DNA of 64,000 nucleotides from Lachnospira hominis (ex Liu et al. 2021) (GCF_014287955.1 NZ_JACOPD010000008.1:62001-126000); one strand, 5' to 3'. Shown: positions 51,848 to 61,944, numbered from the stretch's first letter. Numbers and translations are program-made. The notes: generated by a model not told the origin, from the sequence alone.

Positions 51848-51996
51848 CCTTATTTAGAGTGGCGGAGACACATAGGGTCTGTGAAGCCCGGCAACCCCGT
51901 AGGCAATGGCAGTGATTTGATGATTGAGCTGTTGCAAGGAAGGTGCCAACCTGAGCGAAGATATCCGGATTATACCGGAAGTTCGAACAATAAGAG
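51848..51996 (+). ncRNA. SAM-I (S-box) riboswitch
   Basis: P1 stem CCTTATT / AATAAGAGG, conserved core GAGTGGCGGAGACACAT..., GAAGCCCGGCAACC, AAGGTGCCAACCTGAGCG and the closing GAACAATAAGAG. This is the S-box consensus. It binds S-adenosylmethionine and terminates transcription when SAM is plentiful; it controls metK. Confidence 0.95.
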
Positions 51997-52017
51997 GATT
52001 TCGAGTCTTGATGATTG

Positions 52018-52047
52018 CGGGTCCTTTTACGAGGGCTCTTTTTTTCG
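52018..52047 (+). terminator. expression-platform terminator of the SAM riboswitch
   Basis: Stem CGGGTCC / GGGCTC (52018-52024, 52033-52038, with wobble pairs) then T9, 60 bp before metK. Confidence 0.75.
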
Positions 52048-52106
52048 TTATGTTTTAATTAATGTAACCACATATACAATTAATTTTTATGAAGAAAGGA
52101 ATTATT

Positions 52107-53294
52107 ATGGAAAGAAGATTATTTACATCAGAATCTGTTACTGAAGGACATCCTGATAAAATCTGTGACCAGGTATCAGATGCAATACTTGACGCTTTAT
52201 ATGAGCAGGACCCATATTCAAGAGTAGCCTGCGAGACACTTACAAATACAGGATTTGTAATGGTTATGGGTGAGATTACAACAAAGGCAAATATCGACAT
52301 TCCTCAGATTGTACGTAACACAGTTACAACAATCGGATATGACAGCTCAGAAAAGGGATTTGACGGAAATACATGTGCAGTTATGGTTGCACTTGACAAG
52401 CAGTCTGCAGATATTGCAATGGGTGTTGATAAAGCACTTGAAGCAAAAAATGGTGAAGAAGATGACGCTGCGATTGATGCAATCGGTGCCGGTGACCAGG
52501 GTATGATGTTTGGTTATGCAACTAATGAGACACCGGAATATATGCCATATTCAGCTGCACTTGCACAGAAACTTGCAAGACAGCTTACAGCTGTAAGAAA
52601 GAACGGACCTCTTTCATATTTAAGACCTGACGGAAAGACACAGGTTACTGTAGAATATGATGAAAATAACAAACCAGTCAAGCTTGATGCTATTGTTGTT
52701 TCTTCACAGCATGCACCTGAAATTTCACAGGAACAGATTCATGAAGATATCAAGAAATATGTAATTGATGCGGTTGTTGATCCTGCAATGATAGACGAAA
52801 ATACAAAGATTTTCATTAATCCTACAGGAAGATTCGTAATCGGCGGACCTAACGGCGACAGCGGTCTTACAGGACGTAAGATTATCGTTGATACTTACGG
52901 CGGTGTTGCAAGACACGGCGGCGGAGCTTTCTCAGGAAAGGACTGCACAAAGGTTGACCGTTCGGCAGCTTATGCAGCACGTTATGTTGCAAAGAATATC
53001 GTTGCAGCAGGAATAGCTGACAGATGCGAAATCCAGCTCTCATATGCAATTGGTGTTGCACAACCTACATCAATCATGGTTGATACATTTGGAACCGGCA
53101 AGCTTTCAGAAGATAAGATTGTTGAGCTTATCAGAGAAAACTTTGATTTAAGACCGGCAGGAATTATCAAGATGCTTGATTTAAGACGTCCTATCTACAA
53201 GCAGACTGCAGCTTATGGTCATTTTGGTCGTCCGGATCTTGATCTTCCATGGGAAAAGACAGATAAAGCAGAATTATTAAAAAAATATTTATAA
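52107..53294 (+). CDS. metK: S-adenosylmethionine synthetase
   Basis: 395 residues from ATG 52107 (AAAGGAA upstream). [20 protein letters not shown] (ATP site), [13 protein letters not shown] and [19 protein letters not shown] (P-loop of MetK) are intact. It makes SAM from methionine and ATP. Feedback-controlled by the SAM riboswitch directly upstream. Confidence 0.98.
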   Translation: MERRLFTSESVTEGHPDKICDQVSDAILDALYEQDPYSRVACETLTNTGFVMVMGEITTKANIDIPQIVRNTVTTIGYDSSEKGFDGNTCAVMVALDKQSADIAMGVDKALEAKNGEEDDAAIDAIGAGDQGMMFGYATNETPEYMPYSAALAQKLARQLTAVRKNGPLSYLRPDGKTQVTVEYDENNKPVKLDAIVVSSQHAPEISQEQIHEDIKKYVIDAVVDPAMIDENTKIFINPTGRFVIGGPNGDSGLTGRKIIVDTYGGVARHGGGAFSGKDCTKVDRSAAYAARYVAKNIVAAGIADRCEIQLSYAIGVAQPTSIMVDTFGTGKLSEDKIVELIRENFDLRPAGIIKMLDLRRPIYKQTAAYGHFGRPDLDLPWEKTDKAELLKKYL

Positions 53295-53332
53295 AAACAA
53301 TTGTAAAATAACATTACGGTAATGTATAATAA

Positions 53333-53374
53333 TAAGAGCCGGATGTGGGACAGACTTCCTGCATCCGGCTCTTA
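53333..53374 (+). terminator. rho-independent terminator after metK
   Basis: Perfect 13-bp stem TAAGAGCCGGATG / CATCCGGCTCTTA (53333-53345, 53362-53374). Confidence 0.88.
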
Positions 53375-53397
53375 TCAGTTTATTTAAGGAGATTTTG

Positions 53398-54204
53398 ATG
53401 GAAGGGTATTATACAATTGAGAGATGGCTGGCATTCTTTTTTATATACAGCTTTCTCGGGTGGTGCATTGAATCAACTATAGTTTCTGTGAGCAAAAGAA
53501 AGCTTACAAACAGAGGATTTTTAAAAGGTCCTATGCTTCCATTATATGGTTTTGGGGCTTTGACAATTATAATTTCGACACTGATGGTTGCTGATAATGC
53601 AGTTCTTGTATATATATGCGGCATGATTGCGGCTACTGCACTTGAATACGTAACAGGTGCTGCAATGGAAGCTATATTTAATATGAAATATTGGGATTAC
53701 AGTGACAAAAAGTTTAACATTCATGGATATATATGCCTGAAATCATCGCTTTTCTGGGGGTTTTTGTCAGTTGTGCTTGTTATGGTAATCCATGTGCCTA
53801 TAGCAGAATTTATTGATTCACTTGACATAAGAATTCTTACGGCAGTTTTGCTGGTTATAATTGTGATTGCTGCGACCGATACAGTATTTGCATTTAAGAA
53901 AGCACTTGATTACCAGAAGCTTCTTGCTTATGAGTCTATGATAAAGAAAGAACTTTCAGAAATATCAGAAAGACTTGCGGAAGCAAAAGAAGCATTTACG
54001 GAAAAGGCAACTGCAAAGCAGATAGAATATTTTTCTAATCAGGAGCAGAAAGTTGAAAGGCTTCGTCTTGAACTTGACGCTGCAAAGGAGAAAGCCGGTA
54101 AACTTCACAAATCACTTTTAAAGAGCTTCCCATCTGCTTCATCTAAGAGGTTTGGCGAGGCGTTTGAAGAGATTAAGAAGTATGTAAGCACTAAGAAACA
54201 GTAA
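53398..54204 (+). CDS. putative ABC-transporter-permease-like membrane protein (DUF1113)
   Basis: 268 residues from ATG 53398. Four to five membrane segments in residues 10-160 (FFIYSFLGWCIESTIVSVSK is the family opening; KGPMLPLYGFGALTIIIS follows), then a long coiled coil (residues 175-260). Family PF06541 is annotated as ABC permease but no transport role is shown. AAGGAGATTTTG precedes. Confidence 0.82.
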   Translation: MEGYYTIERWLAFFFIYSFLGWCIESTIVSVSKRKLTNRGFLKGPMLPLYGFGALTIIISTLMVADNAVLVYICGMIAATALEYVTGAAMEAIFNMKYWDYSDKKFNIHGYICLKSSLFWGFLSVVLVMVIHVPIAEFIDSLDIRILTAVLLVIIVIAATDTVFAFKKALDYQKLLAYESMIKKELSEISERLAEAKEAFTEKATAKQIEYFSNQEQKVERLRLELDAAKEKAGKLHKSLLKSFPSASSKRFGEAFEEIKKYVSTKKQ

Positions 54205-54385
54205 AGATATTAAAAAAAATTATAAATTTATTTAAAATAAGTCTTTTAAATTTTTTTTTTATTGTATATAATGATATTTAGGCATAAAATCTTTATTGCG
54301 TGGTACTTTGGCAGTGGTTTGTGCCGGAAGATTTATGGATGATTGGATATTGAACAGCTTAGTACAAAGTGAAAGGAGTAATTTC

Positions 54386-55381
54386 ATGCTGTCAACAGAT
54401 ATAGGAATTGATTTGGGAACAGCCAGTATTCTGGTTTATATAAAAGGAAAAGGTGTTGTGTTAAAGGAGCCTTCAGTTGTTGCTTTTGACAGAGATACTA
54501 ATAAGATAAAGGCCATTGGTGAAGAGGCACGTCTCATGCTTGGACGTACACCTGGTAATATTGTTGCCGTAAGACCTCTTCGTCAGGGTGTTATTTCAGA
54601 TTATACAGTAACAGAGAAGATGCTCAAGTATTTTATTCAGAAAGCTATAGGCAGAAGAATGTTAAAGAAGCCTAGAATCAGTGTTTGCGTACCTTCAGGT
54701 GTAACTGAGGTTGAAAAGAAAGCCGTTGAGGATGCAACACTTCAGGCAGGAGCAAGAGAAGTTGCAATTATTGAAGAGCCGATAGCAGCAGCAATCGGTG
54801 CCGGAATTGATATTTCAAGACCATGTGGTAATATGATTGTTGATATCGGTGGCGGTACTACAGATATAGCAGTTATCTCACTCGGAGGTACTGTTGTAAG
54901 TACATCTATTAAGATTGCAGGTGATGATTTTGATGAAGCACTTGTAAGATACATGAGAAAGAAACACAATCTTCTTATCGGTGAGAGAACAGCCGAAGAT
55001 ATTAAGATAAAGATTGGTTCAGCATACCCAAGAGCAGAAGTTACAACTATGAATGTTAGAGGACGTAATCTTGTAACAGGTCTTCCTAAGACAGTAGAAG
55101 TGACATCAGAAGAGACAGAAGAAGCATTGAGAGAGGCAACTTCACAGATTGTTGAAGCAGTTCACAGTGTCCTTGAAAAGACACCTCCGGAACTTGCATC
55201 AGATATAGCCGACAGAGGGATTGTTCTTACAGGCGGTGGAAGTCTTCTTTCAGGACTTGAAGATTTAATTGAGGCAAAGACAGGTATTAATACAGTTACT
55301 GCTGAGGATCCAATGACAGCAGTTGCAATCGGTACAGGTAAGTTCATAGAATTCCTTGCCGGTTACAGAGATGAGAACTAA
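54386..55381 (+). CDS. mbl: MreB/Mbl-family cell-shape protein
   Basis: 331 residues from ATG 54386 (AAAGGAG; upstream frame rejected). Actin fold: phosphate-1 GIDLGTASILVYIKGKGVV, VDIGGGTTDIAVISLGG, and adenosine motif IVLTGGGSLLSGLEDLI. It organises lateral wall synthesis. Followed by two basal-body rod genes, the arrangement mbl-flhO-flhP of Bacillus, which supports the name Mbl over MreB. Confidence 0.88.
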   Translation: MLSTDIGIDLGTASILVYIKGKGVVLKEPSVVAFDRDTNKIKAIGEEARLMLGRTPGNIVAVRPLRQGVISDYTVTEKMLKYFIQKAIGRRMLKKPRISVCVPSGVTEVEKKAVEDATLQAGAREVAIIEEPIAAAIGAGIDISRPCGNMIVDIGGGTTDIAVISLGGTVVSTSIKIAGDDFDEALVRYMRKKHNLLIGERTAEDIKIKIGSAYPRAEVTTMNVRGRNLVTGLPKTVEVTSEETEEALREATSQIVEAVHSVLEKTPPELASDIADRGIVLTGGGSLLSGLEDLIEAKTGINTVTAEDPMTAVAIGTGKFIEFLAGYRDEN

Positions 55382-55405
55382 AAATATCAGGATGGAGGTC
55401 AGGTT

Positions 55406-56182
55406 ATGGTAAGAGGCTTATATACTGCCTATACAGGAATGGTAAACAGCCAGCACAGACTTGATGTTGTATCTAACAATCTGGCGAATGCTACAACGAC
55501 AGGATATAAAAAGGAAGGATGCACAACGCAGTCTTTTGATGCTGTTTATGGCATTAAGATTAAAGATGCGACAGTGGGTCATGTAAATCAGAATATCGGC
55601 AAGCTTTCGCTTGGAGCAAAAATCGGTGAAACGTATCGTAATTGGGAGCAGGGTTCTTTTGTTACAACAGATAATACATACGATTTTGCATTGTCAGGAA
55701 AGGGATTCTTTACGATTTCCTTTACAAACAAAGCCGGGGAGACATCAACGATGTATACCAGGGATGGGTCTTTTCAGATGAACGCAGATGGTTATCTGGT
55801 TACCAAGGATGGTGATTATGTGTTGGGAGAGAGCGGTGAGCCGATTGTTCTTCCGACAGATGCAACTAATATAGCAGTAGAACCTACAGGAGAGATATAT
55901 GCTGATAATGAGTATGTAGATTCATTTCTTCTTACAGATTTTGAAGATTATAATTATCTCGAAATGTATGGTGAGAATCTTTATCGTGCCATAGATGGTG
56001 CAACACAGGCAGATGAGGTTACTGCAACAGTTAATCAGGGATTTAAAGAAGCATCTAATATCAATGTTGTTTCAGAGATGGTTGAGATGATTAGTATCGC
56101 AAGAGAGTATGAGAGCGGTCAGAAGGTCATCAATGCCATGGATGAGATGATGAGTAAGATGGTATCAATTTCTGAGTTATAA
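55406..56182 (+). CDS. flagellar hook/basal-body rod protein (FlhO/FlgF-like)
   Basis: 258 residues. N-terminal MVRGLYTAYTGMVNSQHRLD and VVSNNLANATTTGYKKEG rod domain and C-terminal ASNINVVSEMVEMISIAREY, the flagellar basal-body rod C-terminal helix. Builds the distal/proximal rod. Starts 24 nt after mbl. Confidence 0.9.
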   Translation: MVRGLYTAYTGMVNSQHRLDVVSNNLANATTTGYKKEGCTTQSFDAVYGIKIKDATVGHVNQNIGKLSLGAKIGETYRNWEQGSFVTTDNTYDFALSGKGFFTISFTNKAGETSTMYTRDGSFQMNADGYLVTKDGDYVLGESGEPIVLPTDATNIAVEPTGEIYADNEYVDSFLLTDFEDYNYLEMYGENLYRAIDGATQADEVTATVNQGFKEASNINVVSEMVEMISIAREYESGQKVINAMDEMMSKMVSISEL

Positions 56183-56204
56183 GTTTAGATGAAAGGCAGA
56201 CAGA

Positions 56205-57017
56205 ATGGTAAGATCATTATATTCAGCTGCATCAGGAATGATGGCACAGCAGACAAATGTTGATGTAATTGCAAACAATCTTGCAAATGTTAATACAATA
56301 GGATATAAGTCACAGAGTGCTGAATTCAAGTCACTTTTATATCAGGATTTACAGGCTAAGACAACTTCTGCTAATGGAGAAAATAAGCCGGTAAGTGCAC
56401 AGGTTGGACTTGGTTCAAGAATATCATCAATAACATCACATTACACACAGGGTTCAGCAAATGCAACGGATGGTACAACAGATTTCCTTATAAACGGAAT
56501 GGGATTTTTTGCAATAGAAAATATTGATGGAAATGTATATTATACAAGAAATGGTAATTTCTTCTTATCGGTAGATACTGAGGGAACGGTTCTTTGTACT
56601 GCAGAAGGTTATCCGGTTCTTAGTTCAGAAGGACAGCCTATTGTTCTTGACCCACAGTATCAGTCAACTAAGATTACAGTTGATGGAGACGGTAATATAT
56701 GTTATCCTGACGAATCTAACAATGCACAGCCTATTGGAATAAAGATTGGATTATATCAGTTTCCTAATCCTTCAGGACTTACAAAGGTTGGTAATTCATA
56801 TCTTGCAGAAAGTGATGCATCAGGCGTAGCAATCAATGAAGAGGATGGAGTTGTAAGCAAGAGTAAATTAAAGCAGGGTTATCTTGAAAGCTCTAATGTT
56901 AATGTGGCTACAGAGATGGTTAATCTTATAACAGCACAGAGGGCTTATGAGCTTTGTTCAAAGGCTATTACAACATCTGATACAATGATGGAGCAGGCAA
57001 ACAACTTGAAGAGATAA
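56205..57017 (+). CDS. flagellar hook/basal-body rod protein (FlhP/FlgG-like)
   Basis: 270 residues, paralogue of the preceding gene. MVRSLYSAASGMMAQQTNVD, VIANNLANVNTIGYKSQ and C-terminal SSNVNVATEMVNLITAQRAY. FlgG-type distal rod protein. Lies 22 nt after the previous gene. Confidence 0.9.
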   Translation: MVRSLYSAASGMMAQQTNVDVIANNLANVNTIGYKSQSAEFKSLLYQDLQAKTTSANGENKPVSAQVGLGSRISSITSHYTQGSANATDGTTDFLINGMGFFAIENIDGNVYYTRNGNFFLSVDTEGTVLCTAEGYPVLSSEGQPIVLDPQYQSTKITVDGDGNICYPDESNNAQPIGIKIGLYQFPNPSGLTKVGNSYLAESDASGVAINEEDGVVSKSKLKQGYLESSNVNVATEMVNLITAQRAYELCSKAITTSDTMMEQANNLKR

Positions 57018-57038
57018 TAAGCGGCAGGGAGAATTATT

Positions 57039-57455
57039 ATGGATAATATTATCAGTAATGTTAATTCCATTTATACTAATGGAACATATGCATCCGGTAC
57101 AGGTAATTCACTTGAAGATAAAATAAATAATAAAGATTTGTCAAAAGCAACAGATGATGAACTCATGGAAGTCTGCAAAGATTTCGAGAGTTATTTCTTA
57201 GAACAGATGTTAAAGTCAATGGTAAAGATGACAAAAGTTGACGGTGATACGGATGATAGTAATCTGTATTCGTCACTTTTTGGAATGACTGATAATTCTG
57301 ATTCGGGAATGAGTACACTTTCAAGTTATTTTGGTGATGAGATAGTTCAGCAGGTAGCTGACAAGATGACAGAGTCTAATGGTGGAAAAGGTCTTGGACT
57401 TGCACAGCAGCTTTACGAACAGATGAAGAGAAACTACGGAGTTAGTGAGGTATAA
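57039..57455 (+). CDS. FlgJ-like rod-binding protein
   Basis: 138 residues. The C-terminal KDFESYFLEQMLKSMVKMTK and SSYFGDEIVQQVADKMTES are the rod-binding (FlgJ N-terminal) domain. No peptidoglycan hydrolase domain, as is usual in Firmicutes. Helps rod assembly. Confidence 0.85.
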   Translation: MDNIISNVNSIYTNGTYASGTGNSLEDKINNKDLSKATDDELMEVCKDFESYFLEQMLKSMVKMTKVDGDTDDSNLYSSLFGMTDNSDSGMSTLSSYFGDEIVQQVADKMTESNGGKGLGLAQQLYEQMKRNYGVSEV

Positions 57456-57460
57456 TTATT

Positions 57461-59719
57461 TTGGAATATGAAGCTGTAAAATACGTTGAGGGATTTGTTG
57501 AAAATATTATTTTCCGCAATGAAGATAACGGATATACGGTGTTTGATATTACATATAATGGTGAAGAAGTAACCTGCGTTGGTGTATTAAGTTACATCAG
57601 TGCAGGTGAATTTATAGCCGCACAGGGTGAATTTGTCAAACATCCCGTGTATTACATGCAATTTAAAATAAAATCATATGAATTCAGGGCGCCTGACGAT
57701 GCAAAATCGGTGAAGCGTTATCTTAGTTCCGGTGCGATTAAAGGCATTGGCGAAAAAATGGCCGAAAATATTGTGAATAAATTCGGTGATGATACATTCC
57801 GCATTATGGAAGAAGAACCGGAACGTCTTGCTGAGATTAAAGGAATCAGCATCAAAAAGGCAATGGATATTGCCGCACAGCTTATGGACAAAAGAGATGT
57901 GCGTCGTGCAATGATGTTTATGCAGGAGTTTGGCATAAGCATGAAGTTGGCTAACAAAATTTACACAAAATACGGACAAAACATATATACAATTCTAAAA
58001 GAAAATCCTTACCGTCTTGCTGATGATATTGATGGTATAGGCTTTAAAATTGCAGATGAAATAGCAGCAAAAGCCGGAATAAAAGTGGATTCGGCATTTA
58101 GAATTAAAAGCGGAATTTTTTACGTTTTATGTCAGGCAGCAGGGCAGGGACATGTATATCTTCCATTGGATGAGCTTGAAAGCTATGTCAAATCGCTTCT
58201 TTTGATAGAGTTTGATAATATGGAAAGTTATATAATGGACCTTGCGGTAGATAAAAAAGTTGTTGTAAAACAGAGTGGCGACAGAAAGCTTGTATACGCT
58301 GCGATTTATTATTATATGGAAACGTCTGTTGCAAGAAAACTGTGCGATTTGGATATAAGCTATTCATGTAACGATGAGGAGATGGAAGAATCAATTGAAA
58401 AAATTGAACAGCGTCTTAATATTGAACTTGATGAAATTCAAAAAGAGGCAGTGAAAAAGACTGTTCAAAATGGCCTTGTCGTTATAACAGGTGGTCCGGG
58501 AACCGGAAAAACAACAACAATAAATACCATAATCCGATATTTCCAGATGGAAGGGTTTGATATAAGGCTTGCAGCACCGACAGGAAGGGCAGCCAAAAGA
58601 ATGAGTGAAACCTGTGGAATGGAAGCCCAGACAATACACAGACTGCTTGAGATAAGCGGAGGACCGCAGGAAGATTCCAATGGAAGTTCATTTGCAACTA
58701 ATTTTGACAGAAATGAAGAAAATCCGCTTGAGACAGATGCTATTATAGTCGATGAAATGTCAATGGTTGATATAAGCATAATGAATTCGCTTTTAAAGGC
58801 AGTTGCGGTAGGAACAAGACTTATTCTTGTTGGCGATACCGACCAGCTGCCGAGTGTCGGTGCCGGAAATGTATTAAAAGATATAATAGCATCAGGATGT
58901 TTTCCGGTTGTAAGGCTTGAAAAGATTTTCCGACAGGCAGCCGAGAGTGAAATAGTTATAAATGCACATAAAATAAATAAAGGTGAGCCGGTCGTTCTTA
59001 ATAAATACAGTAAAGATTTTCTTTTTGTAAGACGCGAAACACCTGATGAGATAATAGCTGCAATATGTACACTCGTAAAGAAAAAACTGCCGGATTATGT
59101 CGGTGCGGGAATTAATGAAATACAGATACTTACGCCATCTAAAAAATCTGCAACAGGTTCATTAAGACTCAATAAAATCATGCAGGAGTATCTCAATCCG
59201 CCACAGGCAGGAAAACAGGAAAAAGTGTATGGCGAAGTCACATTCCGTGAGGGAGATAAAGTTATGCAGATTAAAAATAATTACCAGACGGAATGGGAAA
59301 AGAAGAGTAAATACGGAGTGACATACGATGCCGGAAGCGGAGTATTTAACGGTGATACAGGAATAATTACAGAGATTAATACATTCATGGAGCAGATGAC
59401 TGTAAAGTTTGATGATGAGCGTATTGTGAAATATGATTTTAAACAGCTTGAAGAGCTGGAACTTGCATATGCAATTACGGTACATAAATCGCAGGGAAGT
59501 GAATATCCAGCGGTTGTTATTCCGATGTATCCCGGCCCAAGGATGCTTATGAACAAAAATCTTTTGTATACAGCGGTTACAAGGGCAAGAAAATGTGTAT
59601 GTATGGTTGGAAATGAAAACTGCTTTCATCAGATGGCACAAAATGAGTCTGAACAGAGACGTTATTCGTCTTTAGATGAAAGAATAAAAGAAATATATGA
59701 ATTGGATAATGCGGTTTAA
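57461..59719 (+). CDS. recD2: RecD2-type SF1B DNA helicase
   Basis: 752 residues with TTG start 57461; no in-frame ATG is near, and GTGAGG precedes. N-terminal OB and helix-hairpin-helix region (YLSSGAIKGIGEKMAENIVN, GFKIADEIAAKAGI), Walker A ITGGPGTGKTTTINT near residues 340-354, DEMSMVD, and C-terminal ITVHKSQGSEYPAVVIPM. The long N-terminus distinguishes RecD2 from RecBCD RecD. 5'-3' helicase for repair. Confidence 0.92.
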   Translation: MEYEAVKYVEGFVENIIFRNEDNGYTVFDITYNGEEVTCVGVLSYISAGEFIAAQGEFVKHPVYYMQFKIKSYEFRAPDDAKSVKRYLSSGAIKGIGEKMAENIVNKFGDDTFRIMEEEPERLAEIKGISIKKAMDIAAQLMDKRDVRRAMMFMQEFGISMKLANKIYTKYGQNIYTILKENPYRLADDIDGIGFKIADEIAAKAGIKVDSAFRIKSGIFYVLCQAAGQGHVYLPLDELESYVKSLLLIEFDNMESYIMDLAVDKKVVVKQSGDRKLVYAAIYYYMETSVARKLCDLDISYSCNDEEMEESIEKIEQRLNIELDEIQKEAVKKTVQNGLVVITGGPGTGKTTTINTIIRYFQMEGFDIRLAAPTGRAAKRMSETCGMEAQTIHRLLEISGGPQEDSNGSSFATNFDRNEENPLETDAIIVDEMSMVDISIMNSLLKAVAVGTRLILVGDTDQLPSVGAGNVLKDIIASGCFPVVRLEKIFRQAAESEIVINAHKINKGEPVVLNKYSKDFLFVRRETPDEIIAAICTLVKKKLPDYVGAGINEIQILTPSKKSATGSLRLNKIMQEYLNPPQAGKQEKVYGEVTFREGDKVMQIKNNYQTEWEKKSKYGVTYDAGSGVFNGDTGIITEINTFMEQMTVKFDDERIVKYDFKQLEELELAYAITVHKSQGSEYPAVVIPMYPGPRMLMNKNLLYTAVTRARKCVCMVGNENCFHQMAQNESEQRRYSSLDERIKEIYELDNAV

Positions 59720-59736
59720 ATGAAAGGGGTAAAAGC

Positions 59737-60471
59737 ATAAATATTCTGGAAAAATTTTGTGGAAAAGCAATAGACTTCATATATCCGCCAGCGTGTCCTA
59801 TATGTGGGACACCGTTGCCGGCGGGATTAAGACAACAGGGAATATGCAGGGGGTGTGTTAAAAAAATTGTGTATATCGGCGATGAAAGCTGCCTGAAATG
59901 TGGAAAACCATTAGATGTTGATGACAAAGAATACTGCCACGACTGTGCAAAGACAAAACATATATTTGACAGATCGGCGGCTGTTTTTTCGTATTCAGAC
60001 GGATTAAAGCAGTCAATATACAGGTTTAAATATAAAGGATGCCGGGAATATGGAAAGTGGTATGCCACGCAGATGGCTGACAAGCTGGGAATGCTTATAA
60101 AAATATGGTCGCCTGATGTGATTGTTCCTGTTCCTATGTATGCAAAAAAACAGCGTGTAAGAGGGTACAATCAGGCAGAAATTATTGCGTGTGAACTTGG
60201 AAAAATTATACATGTCCCGGTTAACACACGGTTTCTTAAAAGAAATAAAAATACAGTTCCAATGAAAGAAGTTTCGGGACATGACAGGAGTAAAAATCTT
60301 GAAAATGCTTTTATTGCGGACAAAAATGTTGTAAAATATAAGAAAATACTATTGGTAGACGATATATATACTACAGGTGCAACGCTTGATGCGTGTGCTG
60401 CGGTATTAAAAAAATACGGGGTAGAAAAGGTATATGGTGCATGCCTTTGTATTGGAAGAGGAATGTCCTGA
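59737..60471 (+). CDS. comF: ComF-family phosphoribosyltransferase-like protein, non-ATG start
   Basis: About 244 residues. The zinc finger PACPICGTPL ... GICRGC ... CLKCGKPLDVDDKEYCHDC begins before the first ATG/GTG/TTG that is downstream (TTG 59815 lies inside the finger). In-frame upstream codons with a ribosome site are ATA 59737 (GAAAGGGG, 7 nt), ATT 59743 or CTG 59746, giving MNILEKFCGKAIDFIYPPAC. The C-terminal PRPP motif KILLVDDIYTTGATLDACA is intact. ComF acts in DNA uptake; here it heads comF-yvyF-flgM as in Bacillus. Confidence 0.82.
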   Translation: MNILEKFCGKAIDFIYPPACPICGTPLPAGLRQQGICRGCVKKIVYIGDESCLKCGKPLDVDDKEYCHDCAKTKHIFDRSAAVFSYSDGLKQSIYRFKYKGCREYGKWYATQMADKLGMLIKIWSPDVIVPVPMYAKKQRVRGYNQAEIIACELGKIIHVPVNTRFLKRNKNTVPMKEVSGHDRSKNLENAFIADKNVVKYKKILLVDDIYTTGATLDACAAVLKKYGVEKVYGACLCIGRGMS

Positions 60472-60561
60472 GAGGTAATGTTGCGATATGCAATATCTGG
60501 TATAGGATATTTCCGGTAAAATAACAGCGGTTTGGCGTGATGCCGGAACAGGAGGAAAATT

Positions 60562-60975
60562 ATGGATGTAAGAAATTGTAGAGGATGCGGAAGATTATAT
60601 AACTATATCGGTGGTTCATATAGGAATCTCTGTCCTGACTGCGTAAGAAAGTTAGAGGAAAAGTTTGATATTGTAAAGGACTATATAGAGGAAAACCATT
60701 CAGCAACGATGAATCAGATTTCAGAAGACTGCGATGTGAGTGTAAGACAGCTTGAAAAGTGGGTTCGTGAAGAGAGACTCTGCTTTGCAGATGATTCCCC
60801 AATAGGTATTCCATGTGAAAATTGTGGAAAGACAATAAAATCTGGAAGATATTGCGAGGCTTGTAAGAACACGCTTGCAAATCAGCTTGGCAGCATGTAT
60901 GCCATAAATTACGAAGAAGATGATGAAAAAGATAAGAGTTCAAGAGCGAGAATGCGTTATCTTGACAGAAAATAA
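60562..60975 (+). CDS. yvyF: YvyF-like flagellar operon protein (TIGR03826)
   Basis: 137 residues. N-terminal zinc ribbon (VRNCRGCGRLYNYIGGSYRN LCPDC), a central MerR/HTH-like part ISEDCDVSVRQLEKWVREE and a second zinc ribbon CENCGKTIKSGRYCEACK. Family TIGR03826/YvyF. Between comF and flgM as in Bacillus. Regulatory role presumed. Confidence 0.88.
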   Translation: MDVRNCRGCGRLYNYIGGSYRNLCPDCVRKLEEKFDIVKDYIEENHSATMNQISEDCDVSVRQLEKWVREERLCFADDSPIGIPCENCGKTIKSGRYCEACKNTLANQLGSMYAINYEEDDEKDKSSRARMRYLDRK

Positions 60976-61006
60976 AAACGTAATTTAAAAAGTTGATTTT
61001 TGCTGT

Positions 61007-61033
61007 TAAGAAAAATAAAATAAACGCCGATAC
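61007..61033 (+). promoter_or_regulatory. candidate sigma-D (sigma-28) promoter of flgM
   Basis: -35 TAAG (61007-61010), 15-bp spacer, -10 GCCGATAC (61026-61033), close to the TAAA-N15-GCCGATAT consensus, 37 bp before flgM. Confidence 0.7.
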
Positions 61034-61069
61034 ATTTCACATAAGATAAAAGAAAGAGAGGCGGTTAGC

Positions 61070-61354
61070 ATGCGTATAGATGCATATAATGCGGTAAGCC
61101 GGATTTACAAGTCAAGCACAAAAGTGAATACTGCTAAGAAAACATCAGGCAGTTCTGAGTTCAGTGATAAACTTGAAATTTCAAATGCGGCTAAAAGCTA
61201 TCAGACAGCAAAGTCAGCAGTTAATGCGGCAGAAGATGTCCGGATGGATAAAGTAGAAGCCCTCAGGGCACAGTTTGCAAACAGAACATATAATGTCAGT
61301 TCAGAAGATGTGGCTGATAAGATAATTGCAGATGCAGAAACATTAGTATTTTAG
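61070..61354 (+). CDS. flgM: anti-sigma-28 factor FlgM
   Basis: 94 residues. DKLEISNAAKSYQTAKSAVN and the C-terminal ALRAQFANRTYNVSSEDVAD KIIADA are the FlgM sigma-binding helices. It holds sigma-D inactive until the hook is complete. Preceded by a sigma-D promoter, giving feedback. Confidence 0.9.
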   Translation: MRIDAYNAVSRIYKSSTKVNTAKKTSGSSEFSDKLEISNAAKSYQTAKSAVNAAEDVRMDKVEALRAQFANRTYNVSSEDVADKIIADAETLVF

Positions 61355-61367
61355 GCGGTGGAATTAG

Positions 61368-61883
61368 ATGGCGAGTTTGATAGAGACACTTATAGATGTG
61401 TTGGATAAAGAAAATACAGAATATCAGGGCCTTTTGAAGCTTTCCGAAGAAAAGACCACCGCCATTGTTAATGGCAATGTTGAAAGATTACAGGAAATTC
61501 TTGGACTTGAGCAAAGAAGCATTGATAAGATTAATAAACTTGATGCTTTCAGGGATGAGAATGTGGGAGATATATGCAATGTCCTTAATATTCCTAGAAA
61601 AGGAATAAAGATTGAGAATATTGCAGATATGTTGTCAGGACAGCCCAAAGATGCAAAAGCTCTTACGGATGTTCATATGAAACTGAAAAGAACACTTGAT
61701 CAGTTGATGAAAGTTAATGAGAATAATAAGATGTTATTGCAGGAGTCGATGGATATGATTGAATTTGAGCTTAATCTTGCAAAGAATTCAAAGGTTGCAC
61801 CACAGACGGGTAATTATAGTAAAGGTGCTTACGAGCAGAATAATTCATATCCTACGGCAGGAGGATTTGACGCCAAGCAGTAA
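61368..61883 (+). CDS. flgN: FlgN export chaperone
   Basis: 171 residues, helical. IETLIDVLDKENTEYQGLLK at the N-terminus and LEQRSIDKINKL are typical of FlgN, the chaperone for the hook-filament junction proteins FlgK and FlgL. Lies 13 nt after flgM and ahead of flgK. Confidence 0.88.
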   Translation: MASLIETLIDVLDKENTEYQGLLKLSEEKTTAIVNGNVERLQEILGLEQRSIDKINKLDAFRDENVGDICNVLNIPRKGIKIENIADMLSGQPKDAKALTDVHMKLKRTLDQLMKVNENNKMLLQESMDMIEFELNLAKNSKVAPQTGNYSKGAYEQNNSYPTAGGFDAKQ

Positions 61884-61915
61884 CGGATTAATATAAATTT
61901 ATAAAGATTATTTCA

Positions 61916-61940
61916 AAAGCTGCTTTGCAGCTTTCTTAAT
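61916..61940 (+). terminator. weak terminator or attenuator before flgK
   Basis: Stem AAAGCTGC / GCAGCTTT (61916-61923, 61927-61934) with a 3-nt loop, followed by CTTAATTT. Confidence 0.5.
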
Positions 61941-61944
61941 TTAT

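Noticed and set aside
51881..52144. 87-residue plus-strand frame
   Set aside because: Lies within the SAM riboswitch and its terminator.
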